Shown here one piece after another: positions 33,013 through 44,119 of a stretch of DNA of 64,000 nt. Under the pieces are notes generated by a model. The model was not told the DNA's origin. It was given only the letters and a program-made list of their open reading frames with translations, and made no database searches. This stretch comes from Cornus controversa (Eukaryota; Streptophyta; Magnoliopsida; Cornales; Cornaceae). Position numbers and translations under genes: made by a program. The stretch spans positions 42,238,755-42,302,754 of the forward strand of contig CM048853.1 in the NCBI GenBank assembly GCA_026545225.1. Reading direction: 5' to 3'. How positions within the stretch are numbered: the first letter of the stretch is position 1; the number at the start of each line of letters is the position of its first letter.

Positions 33013-34220
33013 TAGGGGTGGCAATTTCCCCCGTCCCACCCCGATTATATATATATGCATAAATACCGATTTGGTATGCCCCTAATAGGAGCAGGGGCAG
33101 GGATGGGTTTTAAAATTAAACCCGACTCGGGTTCACCGTTCAGGGCAGGGCGGATTTATAGTTGAACCTGCCCCGCCCCAATTATATATATGTGCGTAAA
33201 TACAAATATGCCCCCTACATTACTTTGTTTTCTCGTTACTAGTTACCATCCAGTCTACCTTCATATATACTATTTAAATATATACTACATTCTAGATACC
33301 AGGGTTTCTTCTCATTTGCTTGTTTCAGCGCCTCACCTTCACTAAGAGTTTCTCAGAAAAAAATCATCTCTCTCTCCACATATACATATATCTACATATA
33401 TACCAAAATTCAAAGCGTTTTTGACTCTTTCTTCAAAAAATTACAATGAAGTTTGTAAATTTTCTTCAAAAGCATACATTTCAATTTTCCAAAACTTAAA
33501 CCCCTTTCTCTTCTTTTTTTTTTTTTTGGTAGGTACCTTTCTCTACTTTTTATGATGATCAGGGTTTTAATCACACCTCTATAAATTTTCTTATACTGTA
33601 ATTGATTTCAAATTATCACACTTCATATCAGCTTCATTTCCTTCACATTCCTTTCTTTTAGGTTGTTTTCTCAACTGATGATTCATTGTGTATATATGCA
33701 TCAAAATTTAGGGTTTTAGACAAAAATTAATACAATCATTGTGTCTTAGATAGCATGTGTTATTAGGTTTTTTGGATAATTCAGATCTGAAACTCTGAAC
33801 TTTAGAAGTCTGTTTTCAAGAAATCATGGCGATTCCAGTAATAGCTCTATATGCAAGGCCGCCGGGTAGCGTGTGTTCCGCACAACACTCTTTCCAGATC
33901 AATTCACATGTGTCCTATGATTTCAATTTGAACGAGCAACACTCGTTCTTGTCGCCCTCCACTGTTTCACCGTCCCGAAAGCCAGTCATCAACGGGCTGT
34001 CTTGCCTGTTTTCGCCACCATTGGTAAAACACGCCTCATCGTCATGCTATTCCGGGCCAGGCGGTAGGGTGGTATACCGATTAGCTTCCTGGGGGTGGGG
34101 ATGGTATGCTTAGCAAAAACCTATCCCGGGTTCTTCACAGATGTGGATTTGGTATTTTCTTAACGAGGCGGGGTAGGGTTTAGGCAAACCCACCCCATAC
34201 CCGCACCATTGCCACCCCTA
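33013..34220 (+). mobile_element. hAT-type element carrying a captured host gene fragment (Pack-type transposon)
   Basis: Ends are the 13-bp perfect inverted repeats TAGGGGTGGCAAT and ATTGCCACCCCTA. Flanking 8-bp sequences gttctgat (33005-33012) and actctgat (34221-34228) agree at six positions. G/C-rich subterminal text (GGGGCAGGG, GGCGGGGTAGGG) frames an unrelated interior, about 33240-34056, that looks like a gene's 5' leader and first exon. No transposase is present. The element at 3654-4317 has similar ends. Confidence 0.8.
33826..34056 (+). pseudogene. Captured 5' exon fragment of a chloroplast RSH ((p)ppGpp synthetase/hydrolase) gene, RSH2/RSH3 type
   Basis: The frame begins MAIPVIALYARPPGSVCS and continues with SPSTVSPSRKPVINGLSCLF and VKHASSSCYSG. 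From memory of plant RSH2/RSH3 proteins, this matches their N-terminal chloroplast-targeting region (MA.PTIALYA.PPSSVCS..., then GLSCLFSSPSV.HASSS). Only about 77 codons are present; the catalytic HD hydrolase, synthetase, TGS and ACT domains are absent. The frame then runs 18 codons into transposon sequence to a stop at 34111-34113. About 600 bp before it (from about 33240) resembles the leader. Ser/Pro richness fits a transit peptide. No symbol is given because it is a fragment. Confidence 0.65.
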
Positions 34221-34664
34221 ACTCTGATTGGGACTCCCATTGATCAGCATGAAGCCCACAACACTATAATAAATTCAAAAGAATACTAACTTAAAATTTA
34301 AATAAAAAATGCATATAACATAATTGGAACTAGTTACTGATTATTTTCAAGATATTAATTTATTTTTTTTTGGGCAAGGATCAAGATATTAAATCTTGGG
34401 TGCTTTAACAATGAACCAATTGCCAAAGAACCAGGTTCTATAACTTCATTTGCTTCACCATTCTATAATAGCTCAAATTATCGGATAAGTAACAGGTTTC
34501 TGGTAATTGGACCAAGTTCCATAACGTCATTTACTCCAGCTTCATTTGTCTCTCTAGATTTTATCTTTAATTTTTCATATTTTTGAGGGATCACTTGTAA
34601 GTTTCACTCAAACAAACGGCTTTGTTTTCTATATATATAGCTTGAAAAACAAACTTATTATCAA

Positions 34665-34770
34665 GGGTTTAGCCCAAGTGATATTCCTCCTACTTCCAAA
34701 GATGAGAGTTTGAGTCACTGATGGAGCATTGATATGTGTGATTTACGGTACCTATCAAAAAAATAAAACT
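34665..34770 (+). mobile_element. Degenerate SINE-like sequence
   Basis: GGGTTTAGCCCAAGTGATAT, CCTCCTACTTCCAAAGATGA and GAGAGTTTGAGTCACTG keep the A-box/B-box spacing of the SINE at 31468, and an A-rich tail follows. No clear flanking duplication. Confidence 0.4.
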
Positions 34771-34999
34771 CTATAGCATTTGAAGTTTAGTATAGCCCAT
34801 GTAACTTAAAAGATTCAATCCTATAGATCGACTGTCACATTAACATATTCTGTTTGGCAGTGATCTTTTTTTGTGTTTATTCTTCGTTCTATGCAGTTGA
34901 TACAGGGAACACATTGCCATCAACCCAATTTATAATAAAATAAAAGAATTGATTACCAGAAAATAGAAACCCACATGTACGTGTGTATATACATATACA

Positions 35000-35041
<42 letters not shown>

Positions 35042-35406
35042 GGAGGGAAAGTAATTGTACCTCCGTTCGAAAGCTCCTCGACAGTTGGGACCCAGAAAAC
35101 AGATATAATTGTACGTCCTGAGAATTGAAACTTTCTGAATGTCTAGGGTTTTTAAAGGAGGGTAAAGGACACATGTCTGGTCGCTGTGGGGTTGAGGATT
35201 ATACACTATTAGACTGGTCTATAATAATGCCTTCCCGGAATTGGGTTTTTGGAGTGGAATCGGGTTGACCCACTACGCAATGGATTGTTTTGTGGGTCAC
35301 TTGCGAGTCCGGAAAGAAGAGAGATTTTTTTTTCCCCTAGGAAAGAAGAGAGAATATGTCCAATTTGAGCATTAGATGTGTGGAGTATATGTTAAATTTC
35401 CTATCA

Positions 35407-35462
<56 letters not shown>

Positions 35463-37300
35463 CATTTGGCAGCATGAAATTATGTTTCAGAACTAAAATT
35501 GAGAACCATATTAGTTCAAATATTAAATAATTTTTTGTCAAAATTCTCGCATTGCTTTTTAGTTATTCAATAGGATTCTTAGAGTTCCGGACCTCCGGTA
35601 ATGGTTCAAAATAATTGGGCTGAAAGTAATGAAAATTTCGGTTTGGCCCAAATTTGAGATTTGGTTTTAACACTCTCTATTACCATTTCAAATTATTGGG
35701 CGAATTTATTTATTTATTTATTTTTCCTAAATCAAATGTATAAATTTTATTTTCACTAACTTTCTACGGGACAAGTAACCCAATCCTTTTTAATCATATG
35801 ATTATTGTCTCGCCAAGATTAAACTCATGCAAAAAATAAAGAAAAAATAATCCATTTTCATAGGCTAGATTAAATGAAGTGAATTTTGTTATAAAGCAAC
35901 TTGTTTGGTTGGTGGTTAGCCACTTTTCTTATTTATTTATTTTTATTTTCACAAGAACTTATACACTCACTTTGTTCGTACGAGAATTTCAATCATCAAC
36001 ATAATCAATAAAAAAAAATGTAATCAGAAAAAAAAAAAAAAAAAAAAAAAAGATAAAGAGTCAATAAATAGTAATAATACAACATCAAGTATTGTTCAGT
36101 TACGTAATGAGTAAATTCCACTTATACCCCCTCACGAATGCTTAAATTACATGTGGTACCCTTGTAGTTTGAAAATTTCCAAAAACACCCCTTCGCATTC
36201 ATGTTCATTACACTAGCATCCCAACTATCAAACCACGTTAACAAAAGTGTTGAAATTACCATATAGCCTTTGTATTTTAAATATATATTTATGTTGTTCG
36301 GTTAATATTCGTGAAAAGTCACTTTTGCACCTTTTATGTATATGGTCATTCACCGTATCCAAAGAACACTTTAATAGGGTTCTCACAAATACGATCAAGG
36401 TGTGTGAGATTCTATTAGGGTTTTGATGTGGTCTATAATTTCATTATTATGAGTTACTCATTATATTATGGTTATGATTGTTCATTCTATTAGGGTTTTT
36501 ATCATTTTCTGGTTTCATCATTTTGGGTTCATCGTTGTTTGGTTTAATCAATCTCTATTTCTAATCGTTGCTCAAATTGACACATCACTCTCTTTGATTC
36601 GATTGTCAACTTGGTCTCACCCAAAGCGATGTGTCGTGGATTGAGACTTGGGAATGGCCTATTCAAAAAATAGGGATAATGCTTGCCCAATATTCACATT
36701 TTTCAGACCCCACTCAAATAGAAGTCTTGTGCATTGGGAACAACCATAGAGATAAGGCTCATCAACATCCACCTTTTTCAGACGTTACGTTAGTCTTGTA
36801 AACGTATCCGTGCTTCCTAGATCAAAAGCCATATTGAATGCTTTTCTATGAGATCCTACTCAAACGGAAGTCTTGTGCATTGAGTACGACCTTTATATAC
36901 TTAATGTTTGTTTTGGGTTATTGTTTTTCATTTTTGATTGACTTCAAGCAAGTTCATATGCTTTAACGTATTTGGAGTTTTAAAAAAATTAGGGCTTCTT
37001 CATTTTTGGTTGTATATATCATTGTGATTAGTATAAATTCTTGATGAGTTTTGTATATTTTTCATTTGATTGGAGTATTTATTGCCTTGCATGCCTCTGA
37101 TTGCTCATTTTTCTTGATCCTCGCAAATTAAGGTTTAAGGGAAATTAGAACTTTCTTAATTATTCTTAATTTCTGTAATTTGCTTGCAGATTCTTCAAAT
37201 CTACCATGTTAGTTGTCCATCGTGAGTCTCAACCCTATTGAGAATTGGCATCCACGTGTCCTTGGTTTTCTTTCTTTTTTTACCTCATCAGTAAACCAAA
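34771..37300. other. Intergenic DNA with microsatellites
   Basis: Contains (TA)n(GA)n at 34998-35046, (TA)n at 35409-35460 and an A run at 36027-36050. 36115-36290 (TAAATTCCACTTATACCCC) is a relative of the repeat at 3003-3290. 36400-37240 has no recognisable gene. Confidence 0.45.
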
Positions 37301-37863
37301 ATATTTATTTAAAAAAATTTAAAAATTAAAATTTAAAAGAGTACTCCGTTTATGTTCTTAAACTAAAAGAGAACCCCTTCTAATATAACCCAACCAAAAA
37401 GAGTGTTTATCAAACAAAAGTTCCCACTCACACCATTATAAGAGCTAGGTGGAAAAATCATTTTAAAAATATATTCCATGTTGCCAAACATTAGCAAATT
37501 CAAAACGAAAAACCAAGACGACTAATAATAATATAAAAAAAAATAATGAATAAAGATTGATGAAATGATGTTGCATCAACCTTCCAATCATCCATGTATT
37601 GGTCATAATTTTTTTCAGATTGATTAATCGAACAATATTTTTAACTTAAATTCTATTATTTTTATCAAAAATATCATTATCAAGTCAACTCTAAAAGTCC
37701 GTCAATTGGAACTGACAAGTCAACCATATTTTAGATTCCACTTTCCATCTTTAATAACAAAAAATCCAATCCCCATTACATGTTGACACCTGTAAAACTC
37801 ATGTCTTGAGAATTTTTTATTTTTCCTAAAAATTATTCTTACAATTACTTCTTAATCACTTAT
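37301..37863. other. Start of block 2, homologous to about 1440-2420 upstream of copy A
   Basis: Phrases such as AAAAACCAAGACGACTAATA (37506) and the CCGTCAATTGGAACTGACAAG region (37700) pair with 1568 and 2235. No gene. The homology is interrupted by LTR element 2 and resumes after 42297. Confidence 0.6.
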
Positions 37864-38271
37864 TGATAGAGTATTTGAGTCCAATTATGAAACGTACTAC
37901 GTGGGGATTGGGTTCAAGCTGACGTGGATAAGAAGTCTACGTTAAGAGGACTTCTTTGTCTCCAAGAGCCAGTCTCCTAGTAGGATGTAGCCTCACTTGA
38001 CCGCTATAAATACAGAGACGGTCCGTATACTAGGTACGCAATTAATACCCCCTGAGTTCCTTTATAGCTAAAAAAGCTCTTTCAATTTCTGACTTGATCG
38101 TCGGAGCGTAGTCGGCCGGCACCACGCCGATGCCCTCTCGATTACCCTTCTCTTGTCCTTTTTTACAGGTTGGCGTTTGATCAGTTCGGGGTGGATTTTT
38201 GCTTCATCAATTGGCGCCGTCTGTGGGAACAATCACAAACTTGATTGTTCTACACGAATCATATACAAAGC

Positions 38272-39660
38272 ATGATGCACCTACGATCTGGGTTAGAGAC
38301 TACCACTGTACAGGACCCTCCAGCGTAGGGCCCTCCTGCCGGCCATAATCCCCTAGCGCAGGACCTTTCTGCCGGTCACAATCCTCCAGCCGCCCAGGAT
38401 CCTCCTGTAGGCCATGACCTTCCTGGCGGACAGGGCCCTCCAATTGGACAAGGAGGCATGCAACCCCCTGGACAGATGGACTTCCCTGGGGCACACCCCG
38501 AAATCCCAAACGACCAAGGACGGATCGCAGCGTTGGAATGCCAAGTCCGAAACTTGAATCAAAGTCTGGCCCAGATACTCCAACAGAATGCGGCAATTCT
38601 GCAGCGCCTCCCTCCTATCGAGCCAGTACCATCGCCGGGTCACCCTGTTGATCCAGAAGGGGATGGTGTTGGACGAGACAGTGAAGTCCCAACGGACGAC
38701 GCAACTCAGAACCGAGTAAGAGGTGGGACGAATCCCAGTTACCTAGTCCCACTCGGAAAAAACCAACCCCATGGAGACTCAGGGCACCCAGGGAAAACTA
38801 TCTATTATGACATGGAGATGCAGGACCTCAGAGCTAGGGTAGAAAGCATGACCCACTCCATAAGGGGGAAGGGCCCTGCTACAGTAAAGGAGCTGGTCCA
38901 GCAAACCAACCTCCCTTTCTCCGCGGGGATAATGAGTTGTCCTTTGCCCAACAAGTTCAAGATGCCCACCCTTGAAAGCTTTGATGGGACCAATGACCCG
39001 CTAGATCATCTGGAGACCTACAAAGCTCTGATGCACCTCCAAGGAATACCAGATGAAATCCTATGTAGAGCTTTTCCTACTACATTGAAGGGTTCTGCCC
39101 GGTCATGGTTCAACAACCTGAAACCGACATCTATACGTTCCTTCAAAGAACTGAGTCAATGGTTCGTAGGCAATTTTATTACCGCCCAAAGGCACAGAAA
39201 GCCAGCCACCTATCTCCTGAACGTAAGACAGAATAGAGGGGAGTCATTGCGAGACTACATTTACCGGTTTAACAGGGAGATGTTGCAGGTCGATTCTCTG
39301 GACGATAAGGTGGCAATTACCGCATTCATGGGGGGGCAACTGCCTTCAAAATTTTTGTACTCAATTTCCAAGCACCATCCAAAAAGTATGTCCGAGCTAC
39401 TTATGAAAGCCCAAAAGTACATGAACGCAGAGGATGTCCTTGATGCAAGAAAGGCAGACAGGAAAAGGGGGGACATTCCAGTGAGGAAGATAGAGACCCC
39501 AAGCATGGCAAAATGTCACCGGGGCAGACCGGTAAAGCATCACGTCATGAGCAGGGAGGCATGTGGCATATTGACTAGAGACATTAAAAGTGGAGGCAGT
39601 TGGCCCATCCTTGGATTGCTGAGCATTTGTGGAAACGCCACCAGTAAGACTTTCTTTTAA
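38272..39660 (+). pseudogene. Retrotransposon Gag of element 2, with one in-frame TAG
   Basis: The natural start is probably ATG 38272, in frame with the long open frame from 38458 to 39660 (400 residues). A single TAG at 38326-38328 interrupts it within a Pro/Gly-rich leader of repeated GPPAGH-like units. The gag core has motifs FDGTNDPLDHLETYKALM, GSARSWFNNL, FIAQRH-like FITAQRHRKPAT and GESLRDYIYRF (Retrotrans_gag family). After about 350 residues the frame drifts into a short unrelated end. There is no zinc knuckle or polymerase. Translation from 38458 would bypass the stop; otherwise it is a decayed gag. Confidence 0.75.
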
Positions 39661-39821
39661 AAGTTGCATCTACTTTAATTATTCTAGTTGAAGCTCAATT
39701 TAATATCGAGCCTCAGGGCGATAGCTCCGAAGTTTTTGCACGAATAATTCTCTGTTTGTTACTCAAATATCAATAGCAATCCTTTTGTTTCAAAATTTGT
39801 TGTTATAACTAAAACAAAAAG

Positions 39822-41260
39822 TACACCTCCAAGGAGGGCCTTTAATGAAAAAGGCGGGATGGATGAATCCCGAGAACATTGTTTAAACAGCCCTACGGGG
39901 GCACAGCCTTACGGGGTCACAGCCCTACGGGGTCCCAGCCCTGCGGGGTCATAGCCCTACGGGGGCACAGCCTACGGGGGCACAGCCTACGGGGGCACAG
40001 CCCTGCGGGGGCACAGCCTTACGGGGTCCCAGCCCTGCGGGGTCATAGCCCTACGGGGGCACAGCCCTACGGGGTCACAGCCTTACGAGGGCCACCCTAC
40101 GGGGATACACCTCCAAGTAGGGCCTTTAATGAAAAAGGCGGGATGGATGAATCCCGAGAACATTGTTTAAACAGCCTTACGGGGTCACAGCCCTACGGGG
40201 TCCCAGCCTTGATGGGGTCACAGCCTACGGGGGCACAGCCCCGCGGGGTCACAGCCCTATGGGGGCACAGCCCTACGGGGTCCCAGCCCTGCGGGGTCAT
40301 AGCCCTACGGGGGCACAGCCCTACGAGGGCCACCGTACGGGGATACACCTCCAAGGAGGGCCTTTAATGAAAAATGCGGGATGGATGAATCCCGAGAACA
40401 TTGTTTAAACAACCCTACGGGGTCACAGCCTTACGGGGTCACAGCCCTACGGGGTCCCAGCCCTGCGGGGTCATAGCCCTACGGGGGCACAGCCCTGCGG
40501 GGTCACAGCCCTACGGGGTCCCAGCCCTGCGGGGTCATAGCCCTACGGGGGCATAGCCCTACGGGGTCACAGCCCTACGAGGGCCACCCTACGGGGATAC
40601 ACCTCCAAGGAGGGCCTTTAATGAAAAAGGCGGGATGGATGAATCTCGAGAACATTGTTTAAACAGCCTTACGGGGTCACAGCCCTACGAGGGCCACCCT
40701 ACGGGGATACACCTCCAAGGAGGGCCTTTAATGAAAAAGGCGGGATGGATGAATCCCGAGAACATTGTTTAAACAGCCCTACGGGGTCCCAGCCTTGATG
40801 GGGTCACAGCCTACGGGGGCACAACCCCGCGGGGTCACAGCCCCGCGGGGTCACAGCCCTACGGGGGCACAGCCCTACGGGGTCCCAGCCCTGCGGGGTC
40901 ATAGCCCTACGGGGGCACAGCCCTACGAGGGCCACCCTACGGGGATACACCTCCAAGGAGGGCCTTTAATGAAAAATGCGGGATGGATGAATCCCGAGAA
41001 TATTGTTTAAACAGCCCTACGGGGTCACAGCCTTACGGGGGCACAGCCCTACGGGGTCACAGCCCTACGGGGTCCCAGCCTACGGGGATACACCTCAGAG
41101 GAGGGCCTTTAACTAAAAAGGCGAGATGGATGAATCCAGACAGCCTTACGGGGGCACAAACTCAGCCCTACAGGGGCCTAGCCTTACTAAGGAGACACGA
41201 CCACACTTTTTCAAGGGCCTTTTAGTCCAAAAATATTGTTAACCTACCCTACGGGGGCAC
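39822..41260. repeat. Satellite-like array of a 16-bp unit with higher-order periodicity
   Basis: The basic word is CCCTACGGGGTCACAG with variants (GGGGCACAG, GGGTCCCAG, GGGTCATAG). Runs of it are interrupted by a conserved spacer of about 70 bp (CACCTCCAAGGAGGGCCTTT ... GAACATTGTTTAAACAG) starting near 39824, 40108, 40346, 40600, 40710, 40948 and 41091. Two intervals are exactly 238 bp. Open frames through the array are periodic artefacts. Confidence 0.9.
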
Positions 41261-41365
41261 AACCTGTTAAAAGAGATTCTAGCAAAAGGCAGGTAAGTCC
41301 CACCAAGGTGGTCACATGGCTTTATCAAGAGCCGCGCTATTAAGCTTATTAATTAGATTTTATTA

Positions 41366-41450
41366 ACCAAGTGAGTTATTGGCATAATGGTTAGGGTGAG
41401 ACCATCAAAGCTTATTAGCTAAGGTTCGATTCTTCAAATTGACAATCATT
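41366..41450 (+). mobile_element. tRNA-like SINE fragment inside element 2
   Basis: ATTGGCATAATGGTTAGG resembles a pol III A box and GGTTCGATTCTTC a B box, with about 35 bases between. A (TA)n run follows at 41455-41466. No cloverleaf could be closed, so it is not called as a tRNA gene. Confidence 0.45.
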
Positions 41451-41499
41451 TTTTATATATATATATAAACCGGATTCTTATATACCGGCCAAAGGCCGG

Positions 41500-41930
41500 A
41501 CCCAAGAATAAACCGCCCGACCAAAAACCAAGCCCAAAAAAAAATCGGCCCGACTAAGGACGGGCCCACCGGACTAGACGCGACCGGGCCGGCCAGGCTA
41601 AGCGCCGGGCCGGGCCCGCCTGGCCGGGCCGGGCGCGGCCGGGCGCTACCCCGGCCGGGGCGCTGCCTGGCCGGCCTTGGCAGGTTGCTGCCCCGGCCGG
41701 GCGCGGCCGGGCCCACCCAGCCCACGCGCGGAAAGAAAGGGAAGGAAAAGAAAGGAAAGAAAGGGAAGGAAAGAAAAAGAAAGGCCCACCCAGCCCACGC
41801 GCGGAAAGAAAGGGAAGGAAAAGAAAGGAAAGAAAGGGAAGGAAAGAAAAAGAAAGGAAAGGAAAGGAAAGGAAAGAAAAGAAAGGAAAGGAAAGAAAAG
41901 AAAAGAAAAAAAGAAGGTGTTTATTTGTAT
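41500..41930. repeat. GC-extreme block followed by purine-rich duplicated block
   Basis: 41560-41720 is almost entirely G and C (GGCCGGGCC words). A 71-bp phrase starting CCCACCCAGCCCACGCGCGG is then duplicated at about 41714 and 41785, followed by AAAGG/AAGAAA repeats to 41925. Open frames here are composition artefacts. Confidence 0.75.
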
Positions 41931-42297
41931 AACAGATGAAGCTCGGTAAGCAGTCCAAAATATTCATAAGGCCCAGTAATTGACCCTCACGAACAGGGGA
42001 CATCTGATAGAGTATTTGAGTCCAATTATGAAACGTACTACGTGGGGATTGGGTTCAAGCTGACATGGATAAGAAGTCTACGTTAAGAGGACTTCTTTGT
42101 CTCCAAGAGCCAGTCTCCTAGTAGGATGTAGCCTCACTTGACCGCTATAAATACAGAGACGGTCCGTATACTAGGTACGCAATTAATACCCCCTGAGTTC
42201 CTTTATAGCTAAAAAAGCTCTTTCGATTTCTGACTTGATCGTCGGAGCGTAGTCGGGTTGGCATTTGATCAGTTCGGGGTGGATTTTTGGTTCATCA

Positions 42298-44079
42298 TTA
42301 CACTATGCACCGAAATAATTACAATTTTAGATACAGTACACACGTTATCAGAACCAATCACTACACCTATAATTGTGATTATCTGATGTATGTTACCACG
42401 GAAGCAATCAAAATTTTCCATAGACGAGGTACGAGTCAATGGTTATTAGACTGATTGAATGGGTATGAGTCAATGTTAATTTGTCTGATTGGATGATTCG
42501 AACTAAGGTCCAACCGTGACCTGTAATTGTGAGCTCAGGTTATTTATCGTCATCTTTCAACTTTTTTCCACACTCACCTAAAACAGTAGGTCATCGACTC
42601 ATCGTATTACAAGTCTACAATGACCGAACAGAAAATGCTCCCTTGGATATATATATATATATATATACTGTTATCAACTTATCTGCTGTTATATAGTACT
42701 TATCATTCCTAAAGTAATTTTTACTTTGTTTTATAACAATATTGTTTAAAACACTCCAAGTACTACTATTTTACAGTATTTCTTTAAAAGAAGTGTTCTT
42801 ATATTTGATTATAGGACTTTATATAAGAAGGTATAAAATTGTTTTTATAAAAAAATTAGGGATAAAATCTCTAATGAGATACAGTTACAAAAAGTATAAA
42901 GTATAGAACCTCTTAGAAAACAATTTTCATTTGAAAGTGATTTTTCTGTTATTAAACACATGTAAAAACAATTTTTTTAAATAAAAACATTTTTAAGTTG
43001 TCCAACAACAAATCACACACGAGCTCTACATTCATTGAAATCAGAATTGAGAAAAATCAATTTAAAATCTAAATTAACATTGATCCAAAATTCAAATTTA
43101 AGAAATGGATCCCATCATTCCAAGTTGCCAAACATATCATTAAGAGAGTCAAATTGATGTTCTAAGTAAAATAAATAAATAAATTTTATTAATTTCTCTT
43201 GAATTTTCGTTAATATACACTTACCTCTCTTTTTATTTGTAAAATTACATTGACTTCTCCTGTCAGAGATATCGAAAGAATATCATTAATAATCCTTGTG
43301 TAATTATGTTTTTATCCTTATAACATCACATAAATGAATGATTCTTGTGTACACGTTGATTACATTGACCGTTAAAAGAAAGGAATACAGTGTTATAAAA
43401 ATAAAAATCTTAAAGAAGATTAGTATAATTTTGTAAATAAAAATAAAAATTAGTATTAAAAAAATACAAACCTAGCTTTCATCTTTTCAAAAGGAAAGAA
43501 AAAGAAAGAAAGAAAGGAGATTGAAGTATTACGGGTGTTTGTACTTATCTAATAAAATGATAATAATTAAAAATATATAAATAAACATTAATAAAATGGC
43601 GTACGGACAAGTCAATGATATTTAATTTTCACTCTCGATAGCGAACGAATCTGATCCCTATTAAATATTGCCACCTTCGAAGAAACTCAGCTCTTCGAGA
43701 ATTTTTTTTTTCTCCTGACAAATTTCTTGAGAAATTGTCCACAGACTTCCATTGAAGAGTACTACTTTAATCACGTAGAGTGGTTATGAGTCATCAATGT
43801 ATGTCACGTGATGTCACGTTACTTATCTCATTTAATCATTTTCCATCCTCATAGACACGTAAAAAGTGGGCCATCGTATGATTCGTATCCGATTGTTTGT
43901 TGAGCAAACATTAAACACGCCAAGCTCTACATGAGATTGGATGAGTTTGAACTTTTGTGGAATTTTGATTTTCTATCAATAATTTTTTTTAAAATTTTTT
44001 TGTTAAAAGCTCCTACTTTTAAAAAAATTTATTTATTTAAAAAGAAGAAGAAAAAAAACCTTGAATCTCGACCTTTTAG

Positions 44080-44119
<40 letters not shown>

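Larger units (their letters stand above)
37864..42297 (+). mobile_element. Non-autonomous gag-only LTR retrotransposon with internal satellite, element 2
   Basis: LTRs are 37864-38209 (346 bp) and 42005-42297 (293 bp), both starting TGATAGAGTATTTGAG and ending TTCATCA. They differ by four base changes and a 53-bp deletion in the 3' LTR. A primer-binding-like TTGGCGCCGTCTGTGGGAAC follows the 5' LTR, and a purine-rich AACAGGGGACATC precedes the 3' LTR. TATAAA is at 38005-38010. The only protein is gag. The interior then carries a satellite-like array, a SINE-like stretch and a GC island. Flanking bases cttat and ttaca do not form a clear duplication. Confidence 0.87.

Noticed and set aside
39879..41225. 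Several open frames reading through the 16-bp satellite
   Set aside because: The repeat lacks stops in several frames; periodic peptides are artefacts.
39822..41260. CRISPR-like array
   Set aside because: Spacers are not unique, units are tandem and variable, and the setting is a plant retrotransposon.
41366..41450. A functional tRNA gene inside element 2
   Set aside because: Box-like words are present but no acceptor stem or anticodon arm could be closed; kept only as SINE-like.
41554..42003. Pro/Gly/Arg-rich and Ser/Phe-rich frames
   Set aside because: They follow the GC island and purine repeats and look like composition only.
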